Assembly: GCA_035270785.1 (NCBI GenBank) | Contig: DATESN010000009.1 | Coordinates: forward strand, 1-51,896 | DNA from: DATESN01 sp035270785 | GTDB taxonomy: Bacteria > Bacillota > Clostridia > Lachnospirales > Lachnospiraceae | Direction of reading: 5' to 3' | DNA: 51,896 bases | Shown: positions 36,168-42,770 of the stretch, one piece after another | Numbering within the stretch: position 1 is the first letter of the stretch | How the letters are laid out: each line of letters begins with the position of its first letter | The notes under the pieces: model-generated | Seen by the model: the letters and a program-made list of their open reading frames with translations, nothing else | What the model was told of the DNA's origin: nothing | Databases searched by the model: none | Position numbers and translations under genes: made by a program

Positions 36168-36223
36168 ACAGAGCGTATTACTGAAATTTTACGCTCTGTC
36201 TTAGTCACTCCGCAAGACTGGGA
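36168..36223 (-). repeat. Inverted repeat and hairpin after a methyltransferase gene
   Basis: Two structures in tandem: ACAGAGCGTA (36168-36177) pairs perfectly with TACGCTCTGT (36190-36199), and AGTC/GACT (36203-36219) enclose a loop very similar to that at 32405-32429; the shared stretch is roughly 18 of 23 bases. Possible recombination site or terminator of the methyltransferase unit. No T-run follows. Confidence 0.65.
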
Positions 36224-36232
36224 ATTGTCCCT

Positions 36233-36898
36233 CTATTTTTTTATCAGAATGTGATAATGAGCAGAATTGAATCTTTTTCCATCATGTCTATAGTAAGTCT
36301 CCACATGAGATATGCTCACAATCTCATAGTCTTTAAAAAGATCTATGGCATCATTATAATCAGCATAAAAATGAGGAACTCCATGTTCGGGTCCATTATC
36401 CATTCTCACTCTGGTATTCTTATCTAAAAGCGGCCATTCATCTTGCTTAAATCCCCATGTTTCTTTAGAAGCTAATGTAAGAAAACACTCTCCCCCATTT
36501 CGAAGTACACGTCTTATCTCATCAATTGTCTGTACAACGCCCTTAGTATCAGAATGTGAAATCACATTTCTACACATAATGCAATCTACACTACCGTCTT
36601 CATAAGGAAGCTTAAGCATATCTCCTATCGCGTAATCAAAATGCAATCCTTCCTGCTCAGCCCATTGTTTTGTACTTACCACAGCTTCTTCACTGATATC
36701 TAAACACCTTACATTAAAACCATTTTTTCCAAAGAAAATGGAATGCCTTCCAATCCCACATCCTAGATCCAAAAAATCTTCTTTTCCTTGCATCTTCCAG
36801 CGATTGACCAGATAATATGATTCTTCTGAAGGATTTCTCCAGTACTCTCTTTGATTCTCCCCCAACATTTCCCATTGCCATCCCTTTGATATACTCAT
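36233..36898 (-). CDS. Class I SAM-dependent methyltransferase
   Basis: This 221-residue methyltransferase has LDLGCGIGRHS (about 39-49) for SAM binding, an acidic residue in VRCLDISEEAV and motif IV in VDCIMCRNVISH. The target is a small molecule of unknown identity; the family includes resistance and detoxification enzymes. GGAGG precedes ATG 36898 by 9 bp. It is not closely alike the other element methyltransferase (31626-32363) beyond motifs. Confidence 0.86.
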   Translation of the reverse strand: MSISKGWQWEMLGENQREYWRNPSEESYYLVNRWKMQGKEDFLDLGCGIGRHSIFFGKNGFNVRCLDISEEAVVSTKQWAEQEGLHFDYAIGDMLKLPYEDGSVDCIMCRNVISHSDTKGVVQTIDEIRRVLRNGGECFLTLASKETWGFKQDEWPLLDKNTRVRMDNGPEHGVPHFYADYNDAIDLFKDYEIVSISHVETYYRHDGKRFNSAHYHILIKK

Positions 36899-36953
36899 TA
36901 CAAAAATCCTCCAATAATTTCACTTTTTTCCCTGAATCGTAATTCACTCAAAC

Positions 36954-36978
36954 TAAACAGTGCGACAACTTCAAATTT
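36954..36978 (-). repeat. Inter-gene motif, methyltransferase unit
   Basis: A 25-bp stretch matching 33519-33543 at 22 positions, with AAATTTGAAGTTG on the minus strand, just after the GNAT stop codon. Confidence 0.75.
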
Positions 36979-36986
36979 CACAGTCG

Positions 36987-37481
36987 TTATCTTTTAATAA
37001 CCATATTACATCTTCCCCATGATTCATCCTTAAAACGAAACGCATTCTCTGTTAATGTTCTTTCTTTAAAACCTACTTTTTCGTAACATTTTTTTGCACC
37101 GGGATTTTGTGGAAAAACATTCAATTGCACGGCATCTGCTTTAGCTATTTCAAAGGCATATTTAACAGCCAGTTTTATCATTTCGCATCCATATCCCTTA
37201 TTCCTTATAGTATTGTCAACCACTACAAATTTGAGCATACCTTCATTTGTATTCAAATTGACAGAGAAACAGAGGAAACCAATTACCTTTCCCTCATCAG
37301 TGGTAGCAACAAATGGACTATCTCCACACCGTTCTTCCGCATCCTGTAGCAAATCATAAAACCCTTTTTTCTCTATCGGATAAGGAATTAAATTGGCACA
37401 CCATAAAGCATGTGAACGTTCTTCTGTTATCCATTGGGATATTGTATTAAAATCTTTATTTTGATATGGTCTTATTCTCAT
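36987..37481 (-). CDS. GNAT-family N-acetyltransferase
   Basis: This 164-residue acetyltransferase has the acetyl-CoA motif NTIRNKGYGCEMI (about 94-106) and NPGAKKCYEKVGF in the C-terminal part. It resembles the other element GNAT in plan. It is the first protein gene in the element, reading away from the tRNA. GAGGTG lies 9 bp before the ATG, and the motif GGAAGTTGGATG precedes it, a variant of the motif found before other genes in the element. Acceptor unknown. Confidence 0.85.
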   Translation of the reverse strand: MRIRPYQNKDFNTISQWITEERSHALWCANLIPYPIEKKGFYDLLQDAEERCGDSPFVATTDEGKVIGFLCFSVNLNTNEGMLKFVVVDNTIRNKGYGCEMIKLAVKYAFEIAKADAVQLNVFPQNPGAKKCYEKVGFKERTLTENAFRFKDESWGRCNMVIKR

Positions 37482-37614
37482 TGTTCTTCACCTCATCCAA
37501 CTTCCGATATGTTTATCTGTTCATTTATTTAAACTATATATCAAAGTTATTATACCATCACCATATTCCTTTTTCTACCTCTATAAAGTACCTATGATTG
37601 CACCTATCACTTTT

Positions 37615-37703
37615 CTTAGCAAATCTTCATTTTCAAAACTCTTAGCAAAACGACCTTTTCTCTTAGCAAAATCAAAAAAGCTTGCTAAGAAAATTAGCAA
37701 GCT
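37615..37703 (+). repeat. TTAGCAA repeat cluster, possible integrase arm sites
   Basis: CTTAGCAAA occurs at 37615-37623, 37641-37649 and 37662-37670 (spacings 26 and 21 bp), and inverted TTGCTAAG/ATTAGCAAG copies follow at 37682-37701. The same words appear at the left end (29920-29946). Repetition at both ends of the element suggests binding sites for its integrase. Confidence 0.65.
37679..37703 (-). terminator. Hairpin terminator inside the right end
   Basis: Perfect 10-bp arms AGCTTGCTAA and TTAGCAAGCT, 5-base loop. On the minus strand it is followed by TTTTTTGATTTT. It could end transcripts coming from the tRNA side; it also forms part of the TTAGCAA cluster. Confidence 0.7.
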
Positions 37704-37754
37704 CTTTTCTCTGAAATTCATTTTTTACATCGACATCATTTCCATATATAAAAG

Positions 37755-37794
37755 TTTTACGCGGCTTTTCAAAATGCTGAAAAACCGCGTAAAA
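37755..37794 (-). terminator. Terminator of the element's tRNA-Arg
   Basis: Arms TTTTACGCGG and CCGCGTAAAA form a 10-bp stem, with a further A/T inner part. It starts 5 bp beyond the tRNA 3' end and is followed on the minus strand by CTTTTATA. Confidence 0.75.
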
Positions 37795-37798
37795 TGGA

Positions 37799-37870
37799 CG
37801 TTTTCCCAGGGAATCGAACCCTGATCTGACCCTTAGGAGGGGCCTGTTCTATCCGTTGAACTAGGAAAAC
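37799..37870 (-). tRNA. Element-borne complete tRNA-Arg (anticodon CCU)
   Basis: A complete 72-nt cloverleaf: acceptor GTTTTCC/GGAAAAC, D stem GTTC/GAAC, anticodon stem GGCCC/GGGTC (one wobble) with loop CTCCTAA, T stem CAGGG/CCCTG. It differs from the joined host tRNA at many positions (about 7 of the first 31), so it is not a recent duplicate. It lies inside the element, 73 bp from the right core, downstream of the host tRNA's promoter in the same direction. It probably replaces the AGG-reading tRNA that the insertion destroyed. Confidence 0.93.
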
Positions 37871-37943
37871 ATATTCTATTTTGTATTACTCTAACTGACA
37901 TTTTCACCATCACCTTTTTTCTCAAGGTGATAGGATATCTTAC

Positions 37944-37955
37944 CCCTTAGGAGGG
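37944..37955. repeat. Right attachment core of the element
   Basis: Second end copy of CCCTTAGGAGGG, identical to 29777-29788. Flanking bases differ on both sides, so the shared identity is exactly 12 bp. It forms the anticodon loop and part of both stem strands of the host tRNA. Confidence 0.85.
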
Positions 37956-37984
37956 GCAGGTTATATCCACTTAACTATGGAAAC
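37944..37984 (-). pseudogene. 5' half of host tRNA-Arg(CCU), split by the element
   Basis: On the minus strand: acceptor GTTTCCA, TA, D arm GTTA-AGTGGATA-TAAC, C, anticodon stem TGCCC, loop CTCCTAA and GGG, positions 1-41 of a tRNA. Beyond the core the sequence is unrelated to a tRNA 3' half. Its partner is at 29746-29788: the acceptor strands GTTTCCA and TGGGAAC pair in all seven positions (one G-U), and the anticodon stem TGCCC/GGGCA is perfect. Confidence 0.9.
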
Positions 37985-37993
37985 AACTTTAAC

Positions 37994-38022
37994 ATTTTAT
38001 CATTAATAGGAAGAAAAAGCAA
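37994..38022 (-). promoter_or_regulatory. Promoter of the host tRNA-Arg gene
   Basis: On the minus strand TTGCTT (38022-38017), 17 bp, TAAAAT (37999-37994) preceded by TGA, an extended -10. It lies about 10 bp before the 5' half of the split tRNA and so would transcribe that half and, 70 bp further, the element's complete tRNA-Arg. Confidence 0.65.
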
Positions 38023-38052
38023 TCCAGCTCTTGAGAATAATTTTTATAATTT

Positions 38053-38934
38053 TTATTCTGGAAAGTTTATATATCCCTGCATCCAAACTATCCCTTTGAA
38101 ACGTCTTCCTTTTCCAGGTTCCCCAAGTATATCTTCTTTATTAATACATACATCAAAGATTAATTCATTGCAGTCAATAGTCATTCGATAAATTTCCTCA
38201 TTAGACAAACTATTATGAAGTGAATGACAATCAACAATTTCACCTAAAATAGAATATTGATCACACTCTATACCATATGGCATAAAATAAGTATCTACCA
38301 AACTAAATACATCTTCTTTTTGTATTTTCTTAGAAATAGTTGTATATGTATCCATATCTTCTAAGGTTAAGCTTTCAATAGCATCCTCATCACCTTTTCT
38401 GGCAGCCTCAATTAATTGACTTCTATTTATGGTGGCTTTTTTCACCTTTTCTTTTTCTGATTCATTTTTTGTAATAGGCATCATTACCACACCTTGGCAC
38501 GATAAGCCTGACAAGGTTAAGGTTGTTCCCCTGACAGGTAACAAATTCAAATCTTTTACTTTTATATATGGAATAATGTTTTGAAGATAAAATATTAATG
38601 AAACGCCTACTTTTATGTCATCACAAATTCCCGCATAGGACTCTTTTTCGGCATGGCGCTCAATGGAAACATCCTCTTCAGAGGTTACTCCACTTCCACG
38701 CAAATATGGAAAATAATACTCATATGAAAACTTGTTTTCATCATCAAATTCACCTCGTACCGTTATTCCTATATTCTCCATATAATCTTTGCTATACTCC
38801 GCAAACAACCCGTTTTCGCTATTTGGTACAAAATTCTTATTTGTGGCTGCTGCAATCGTTTGTGCAATTAACTTTCTTAGTTGTTTATTACTTTTTATAT
38901 TACTGAAACCGACTGCTCTTAAATATTTATGCAA
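38053..38934 (-). CDS. DUF3881 family protein
   Basis: This 293-residue protein belongs to DUF3881, a family I know from Lachnospiraceae, with no known function. Recognisable features are HKYLRAVGFSNI at the N-terminus, the YYFPYLRG and ERHAEKESYAGICDDIKVGVSLIFYLQN region (family core, about 85-140) and a C-terminal half of unclear fold. I start it at a TTG at 38934, where GAGGTG lies about 7 bp upstream; the longer frame from 39024 would overlap serS by 65 bp and lacks a ribosome-binding site. It follows serS by 25 bp and is probably co-transcribed. The protein looks soluble. Confidence 0.75.
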   Translation of the reverse strand: MHKYLRAVGFSNIKSNKQLRKLIAQTIAAATNKNFVPNSENGLFAEYSKDYMENIGITVRGEFDDENKFSYEYYFPYLRGSGVTSEEDVSIERHAEKESYAGICDDIKVGVSLIFYLQNIIPYIKVKDLNLLPVRGTTLTLSGLSCQGVVMMPITKNESEKEKVKKATINRSQLIEAARKGDEDAIESLTLEDMDTYTTISKKIQKEDVFSLVDTYFMPYGIECDQYSILGEIVDCHSLHNSLSNEEIYRMTIDCNELIFDVCINKEDILGEPGKGRRFKGIVWMQGYINFPE

Positions 38935-38959
38935 AAAACTCACCTCTGACTTTTTACTT

Positions 38960-40237
38960 TTAACGAAGTTCTGTTTGACCACCCATGTATGGTCGAAGAG
39001 TTTCTGGAATTCTAACAGAACCATCTGATTGAAGATGATTTTCTAAAAATGCTATTAGCATTCTAGGAGGAGCAACTACTGTGTTATTTAATGTGTGGGC
39101 AAAATATTTCCCATTTTCCCCATTCACTCTAATTTTCAATCTTCTCGCTTGTGCATCCCCTAAGTTGGAACAACTTCCAACTTCAAAATATTTCTTTTGT
39201 CTTGGAGACCATGCTTCAACATCAAAGGATTTTACTTTTAGATCTGCCAAATCCCCCGAGCAACATTCAAGTGTTCTGACTGGGATCTCTAATGAGCGAA
39301 ATAAATCAACTGTATTCTTCCATAATTTATCAAACCATACCGGGCTTTCTTCCGGTTTACAAACCACAATCATTTCTTGTTTTTCAAATTGATGAATACG
39401 ATAAACTCCTCTTTCTTCAAGCCCATGAGCTCCTTTTTCTTTTCGAAAACATGGTGAATAACTTGTTAATGTCTGTGGTAATTGCTCTTCCGGAATAATC
39501 GTGTCTATAAACTTTCCTATCATAGAATGCTCACTTGTTCCAATAAGGTACAAGTCTTCCCCTTCTATTTTGTACATCATAGCATCCATTTCTGCAAAAC
39601 TCATTACACCCGCCACTACACTACTTCGAATCATAAAAGGTGGTATACAGTAGGTAAAACCCTTATCGATCATAAAGTCTCTTGCATAAGAAATAACAGC
39701 CGAATGCAACCTGGCAATGTCTCCCATTAAATAGTAAAACCCATTACCTGCTACTTTCCTTGCACTATCTAGATCAATACCATGAAATCTTTCCATAATC
39801 TCTGAATGATAAGGAATCTCATAATCTGGTACTACTGGTTCGCCATATTTAGTTACTTCCACATTTTCGGAATCATCTTTTCCTATTGGTACACTAGGAT
39901 CAATAATATTTGGTATAACCATCATTATTTTAGTAATCTTATCTTGCAACTCAGCTTCTTTTATTTCTAGTTTTTCTAATTTTTCAGCCTGATTTGCAAC
40001 TAGCTTCTTCATTTCTTCTGCTTCTGCAACTTTCCCCTGAGCCATAAAACCACCAATTTGTTTTGAAATCTTATTCTTCTCTGCCCTAAGATGATCTGCT
40101 TCTTTTTGCGTTTTTCTACTTTCAGCATCTAAAACAATAACATCGTCTACTAAGGCTAACTTAGAATCTTGAAATTTATTTCTAATATTATTCTTAATAG
40201 CCTCTGGGTCTTCTCTAAGTAACTTTATATCTAACAT
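38960..40237 (-). CDS. serS: Seryl-tRNA synthetase
   Basis: This 425-residue class II synthetase charges tRNA-Ser (and tRNA-Sec where present). An N-terminal antiparallel coiled coil (about 35-105, rich in Lys/Glu) binds the tRNA long variable arm. The catalytic part shows motif 2 in FRKEKGAHGLEERGVYR and motif 3-region sequence SCSNLGDAQARRLKIR with NTVVAPPRMLIAFLE near the end. AAAGGAG lies 7 bp before the ATG. No T-box or other riboswitch is visible upstream, and the gene follows the HD-GYP gene by 15 bp. Confidence 0.96.
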   Translation of the reverse strand: MLDIKLLREDPEAIKNNIRNKFQDSKLALVDDVIVLDAESRKTQKEADHLRAEKNKISKQIGGFMAQGKVAEAEEMKKLVANQAEKLEKLEIKEAELQDKITKIMMVIPNIIDPSVPIGKDDSENVEVTKYGEPVVPDYEIPYHSEIMERFHGIDLDSARKVAGNGFYYLMGDIARLHSAVISYARDFMIDKGFTYCIPPFMIRSSVVAGVMSFAEMDAMMYKIEGEDLYLIGTSEHSMIGKFIDTIIPEEQLPQTLTSYSPCFRKEKGAHGLEERGVYRIHQFEKQEMIVVCKPEESPVWFDKLWKNTVDLFRSLEIPVRTLECCSGDLADLKVKSFDVEAWSPRQKKYFEVGSCSNLGDAQARRLKIRVNGENGKYFAHTLNNTVVAPPRMLIAFLENHLQSDGSVRIPETLRPYMGGQTELR

Positions 40238-40252
40238 AGTAATACTCCTTTT

Positions 40253-41308
40253 CTAATGAATTACATCTTTTATAAATATATTCTTTTGTACTAATAAATC
40301 AATGATTTGTTTTTCCTTACTAAAACTTCCATTTTCTCTTTCTATCAGTCTTATCATTGGTCTTTCAGAAAACTCTTTATTTTGTTTTATTACAACACCA
40401 ACTAGGCCATTATTCGTCCTAATCTTCGTACCTACTGGATAAGCTGCTGTAAATTGAAGAAATGTGTTTATGACATCTGTGTCATAAAGGGAGCCTTTGT
40501 AAATCTTTAAGTATTCAATTGCTTCATGTACTTCCGTACGCATACATCCTATACCAGAGATCATTTCATCAAAAACATCGCATACACAAACTATTTTTGC
40601 CTCTAATGGTATCTCCTTTGTATGTAATGGATAACCAGACCCATCCAAATGTTCATGATGCATCAGTATTATCCTTTTACATCTTTCAGATATCCACTCT
40701 TCCTCTTCTAATACACTATATGCATAAATGGGATGTTTTTTGTACTCTGCGTACTCATATTCCGATAGTTCAAGCAAGTTTTGATTCTTATAATTAATAA
40801 CTAAATAGCGAAGACCCAGATCATGAAGCAAACAGGCTACACCTACATCATGAACCGTTTCTATTTCTAACCCTAGTTTAAGTGAAGTTAGTATTGCTAG
40901 AGTACACAAACTAATACAATGCTCATAAATATCTGCATTTCTCCCCTTAATATCATATACCTTTTCCATAACTTTCTTTTCATCTAAAATATTTCCAATA
41001 ATTTTATCAGCAACTTTACTGATCTCTGATAATTCCTCATTGTTTTTATAAATATGTTTTTCCAAAATGGATTGTATCGTATTCTTATAAATTATCTCCA
41101 TTTCTTCTTTCATTAAAACCATTTCATTCTCTTCTATTTCTATAATTTCTTCTATATATACTTCTTTAATATCCAATTCAATCAATTTATCAATATATTC
41201 CTTTTTTAAAACAGTTCCTTTTCTTAAAAGCATTTGATAATCACAGGCTAGCACATCTTTCGCTAATATTTCCCCCTTATTTATATCTTCTACTTTAATA
41301 ATTCTCAC
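40253..41308 (-). CDS. HD-GYP domain protein, probable cyclic-di-GMP phosphodiesterase
   Basis: This 351-residue soluble protein has an N-terminal domain of about 120 residues and an HD-GYP domain with HDLG (near 160) and HHEHLDGSGYP (near 215), both key motifs complete, so it should hydrolyse cyclic di-GMP. The start is the GTG at 41308 (product MRIIKVEDINKGE), with AAGGAG 8 bp upstream; a GTG at 41317 lies inside that site. It follows the DUF4446 gene with a 5-bp gap and may be co-expressed with parAB upstream. Confidence 0.87.
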   Translation of the reverse strand: MRIIKVEDINKGEILAKDVLACDYQMLLRKGTVLKKEYIDKLIELDIKEVYIEEIIEIEENEMVLMKEEMEIIYKNTIQSILEKHIYKNNEELSEISKVADKIIGNILDEKKVMEKVYDIKGRNADIYEHCISLCTLAILTSLKLGLEIETVHDVGVACLLHDLGLRYLVINYKNQNLLELSEYEYAEYKKHPIYAYSVLEEEEWISERCKRIILMHHEHLDGSGYPLHTKEIPLEAKIVCVCDVFDEMISGIGCMRTEVHEAIEYLKIYKGSLYDTDVINTFLQFTAAYPVGTKIRTNNGLVGVVIKQNKEFSERPMIRLIERENGSFSKEKQIIDLLVQKNIFIKDVIH

Positions 41309-41313
41309 GAAAG

Positions 41314-41841
41314 TCACTCCTTACTTTTTTCATTACAATGTAGGGCTTTTACTAATGCATTCTTTTCTTCTTCACCCAATGATATCTCGCATTCTCCACC
41401 TTTTATTCCCTTTGTGTATGAATAGCAACCATCGCTACTATGAACTGAATTAATAATAAAACCGTCATTATTATCATTTAATAATACAAGACTAAAACTT
41501 AGTTTTCCACCCATCTCTTTAAATGCATCATATTTTACCAATCCAACTTTCTGATAAGCCTGCTCTAAATTTTTATATATCTTTCTAATATCTCTTTTGT
41601 TTTGATCAGATACTGTTCTTAAAAATTTATTTTCTTCAAAAATAGTTAACATTTTATTTTCTAAGCTTTTACAATCTTTTCCTTGCATAAACTTATTATA
41701 TCTTTTTCTTAATTTTGAAAATTTACTTATCTCCACCATGATTAATATAATTAGTATAAAAACTGTAATTATGATACCAATGAAAAAATAAGCAATATCA
41801 ACACTACCTAAACCTATACTGTCCAACAGTTTGCTTGACAT
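41314..41841 (-). CDS. DUF4446 family membrane protein
   Basis: This 175-residue protein has one hydrophobic segment (about 14-36) near the N-terminus, a basic region and a C-terminal domain with VGLVKYDAFKEMGGKLSFSLVLLND (about 95-120), the conserved core of DUF4446. Function unknown. It follows parB by 31 bp in a run that occurs in many clostridia near the origin. GGAGG precedes the ATG. Confidence 0.8.
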   Translation of the reverse strand: MSSKLLDSIGLGSVDIAYFFIGIIITVFILIILIMVEISKFSKLRKRYNKFMQGKDCKSLENKMLTIFEENKFLRTVSDQNKRDIRKIYKNLEQAYQKVGLVKYDAFKEMGGKLSFSLVLLNDNNDGFIINSVHSSDGCYSYTKGIKGGECEISLGEEEKNALVKALHCNEKSKE

Positions 41842-41872
41842 TTCTTTTCCTCCGTAATTTGAAATTGCTTTT

Positions 41873-42769
41873 TTATTTAAATGTATCCATAATTCTTTCT
41901 AAATCTTCATTTGAATAGAATTCAATTTCCATTTTTCCTGAACCATTATCTTTTGAGGATATAATTACTTTGGTACTTAACTTTTGTTTGAGTTTTTCTT
42001 CAATATCCTTATAAATAAAGTCTAGGTTTCTCTCCTCAACTTTCTTTATTTTTAAAGGTTTATTCATACCTTTTATCAGCTTCTCCACATCACGTACATT
42101 TAACTTTTCATCAAATATCCTTTGTGCTAATGTGTATTGCAACTCTGGATCTTCTATTGAAATAATCGCCCTTGCGTGTCCAGTAGAAATCATATCATTG
42201 ATAACCATTTGTTGTACTTCATCACATAACTTGAGCAATCGAATGGAATTAGTAACTGCGGTCCTACTTTTTGAAACACGCTCTGCAACTTCATCTTGCT
42301 TTAAATCAAACTCCATGAGAAGTCGCTTATATGCTAAAGCTTCCTCTATGGGATTTAAATCTTCCCTTTGTATGTTTTCAATTAGTGATATTTCAACAAT
42401 CTCTTGTTCCGTATAGTTTTTAATAATAACAGGTACTTCTTTTAACCCAGCAATTTTCGCTGCTCGCCATCTACGTTCCCCTGCTATAATCTCATAATGA
42501 TCTTTTCTGTCCTGAACCAAAATGGGTTGTAATAATCCAAATTGCTTTATGGACTCCGATAGTTCCAATAATGCATCTTCGTCAAAATTCTTTCGGGGTT
42601 GATCCCTATTTGGCTCTACTTTAGTTATCTTAACATATGCTTCCGGAGTACTTCCGTTAGTTTCAGCACTTTTATTGTTATCTGATGTCGTATTTTTCTT
42701 TTGCTTAGATTCTCCAAGTGTATTTGGTATTAATGAATCTAATCCTTTTCCTAATCCTCTTGGTGGCAT
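41873..42769 (-). CDS. parB: Chromosome-partitioning protein ParB (Spo0J)
   Basis: This 298-residue CTP-dependent DNA clamp binds parS and loads SMC. The opening PRGLGKGLDSLIP is typical. The CTP-binding motif GERRWRAA (about 105-112) and the helix-turn-helix SKSRTAVTNSIRLL (about 165-178) are clear. The start is ATG 42769, with AAAGGA 8 bp upstream and an overlap with the parA stop; a longer frame to 42865 inside parA is not credible. Matching parS sites lie upstream of parA. Confidence 0.94.
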   Translation of the reverse strand: MPPRGLGKGLDSLIPNTLGESKQKKNTTSDNNKSAETNGSTPEAYVKITKVEPNRDQPRKNFDEDALLELSESIKQFGLLQPILVQDRKDHYEIIAGERRWRAAKIAGLKEVPVIIKNYTEQEIVEISLIENIQREDLNPIEEALAYKRLLMEFDLKQDEVAERVSKSRTAVTNSIRLLKLCDEVQQMVINDMISTGHARAIISIEDPELQYTLAQRIFDEKLNVRDVEKLIKGMNKPLKIKKVEERNLDFIYKDIEEKLKQKLSTKVIISSKDNGSGKMEIEFYSNEDLERIMDTFK

Positions 42770-42770
42770 G

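Larger units (their letters stand above)
37482..37798. other. Right end of the element, no gene
   Basis: A 317-bp stretch between the first element gene and the element's tRNA-Arg. It contains the motif GGAAGTTGGAT (minus, 37495-37505), the TTAGCAA repeat cluster and two terminator-like hairpins, annotated separately. No protein gene is evident. Confidence 0.65.
29777..37955. mobile_element. Integrated element of about 8.2 kb inserted in tRNA-Arg(CCU)
   Basis: The ends are two copies of the 12-bp core CCCTTAGGAGGG (29777-29788 and 37944-37955), which would recombine to remove 8,167 bp and restore a perfect tRNA gene. Contents, all on the minus strand: a tyrosine integrase at the left end, methyltransferase, GNAT, NUDIX, epimerase, RelBE-type pair, second tyrosine recombinase, methyltransferase, GNAT and a complete tRNA-Arg(CCU). 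TTAGCAA repeats lie near both ends, as expected of integrase arm sites. No replication, conjugation or phage structural genes are present, so it needs a helper or is a relic. Confidence 0.85.

Noticed and set aside
31626..37508. A classical integron
   Set aside because: No IntI-specific extra helix is seen in either recombinase, and most gaps lack the canonical RYYYAAC/GTTRRRY pair; only the copy at 37495-37505 contains GTTGGAT.
37615..37670. CRISPR array from the regularly spaced CTTAGCAAA repeats
   Set aside because: Repeats are 9 bp and few, spacers are 12-17 bp, and no cas genes are present.
29746..37984. The two tRNA halves as a genuine trans-spliced split tRNA, as in some archaea
   Set aside because: No complementary leader sequences flank the halves, the organism is a bacterium, and the shared core, the integrase and the spare tRNA point to insertion.
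38935..39024. ATG at 39024 as the start of the DUF3881 gene
   Set aside because: It would overlap serS by 65 bp and has no Shine-Dalgarno; the added residues are not family-like.
40238..40252. T-box riboswitch before serS
   Set aside because: Only 15 bp separate serS from the preceding gene; no stem I or T-box sequence.
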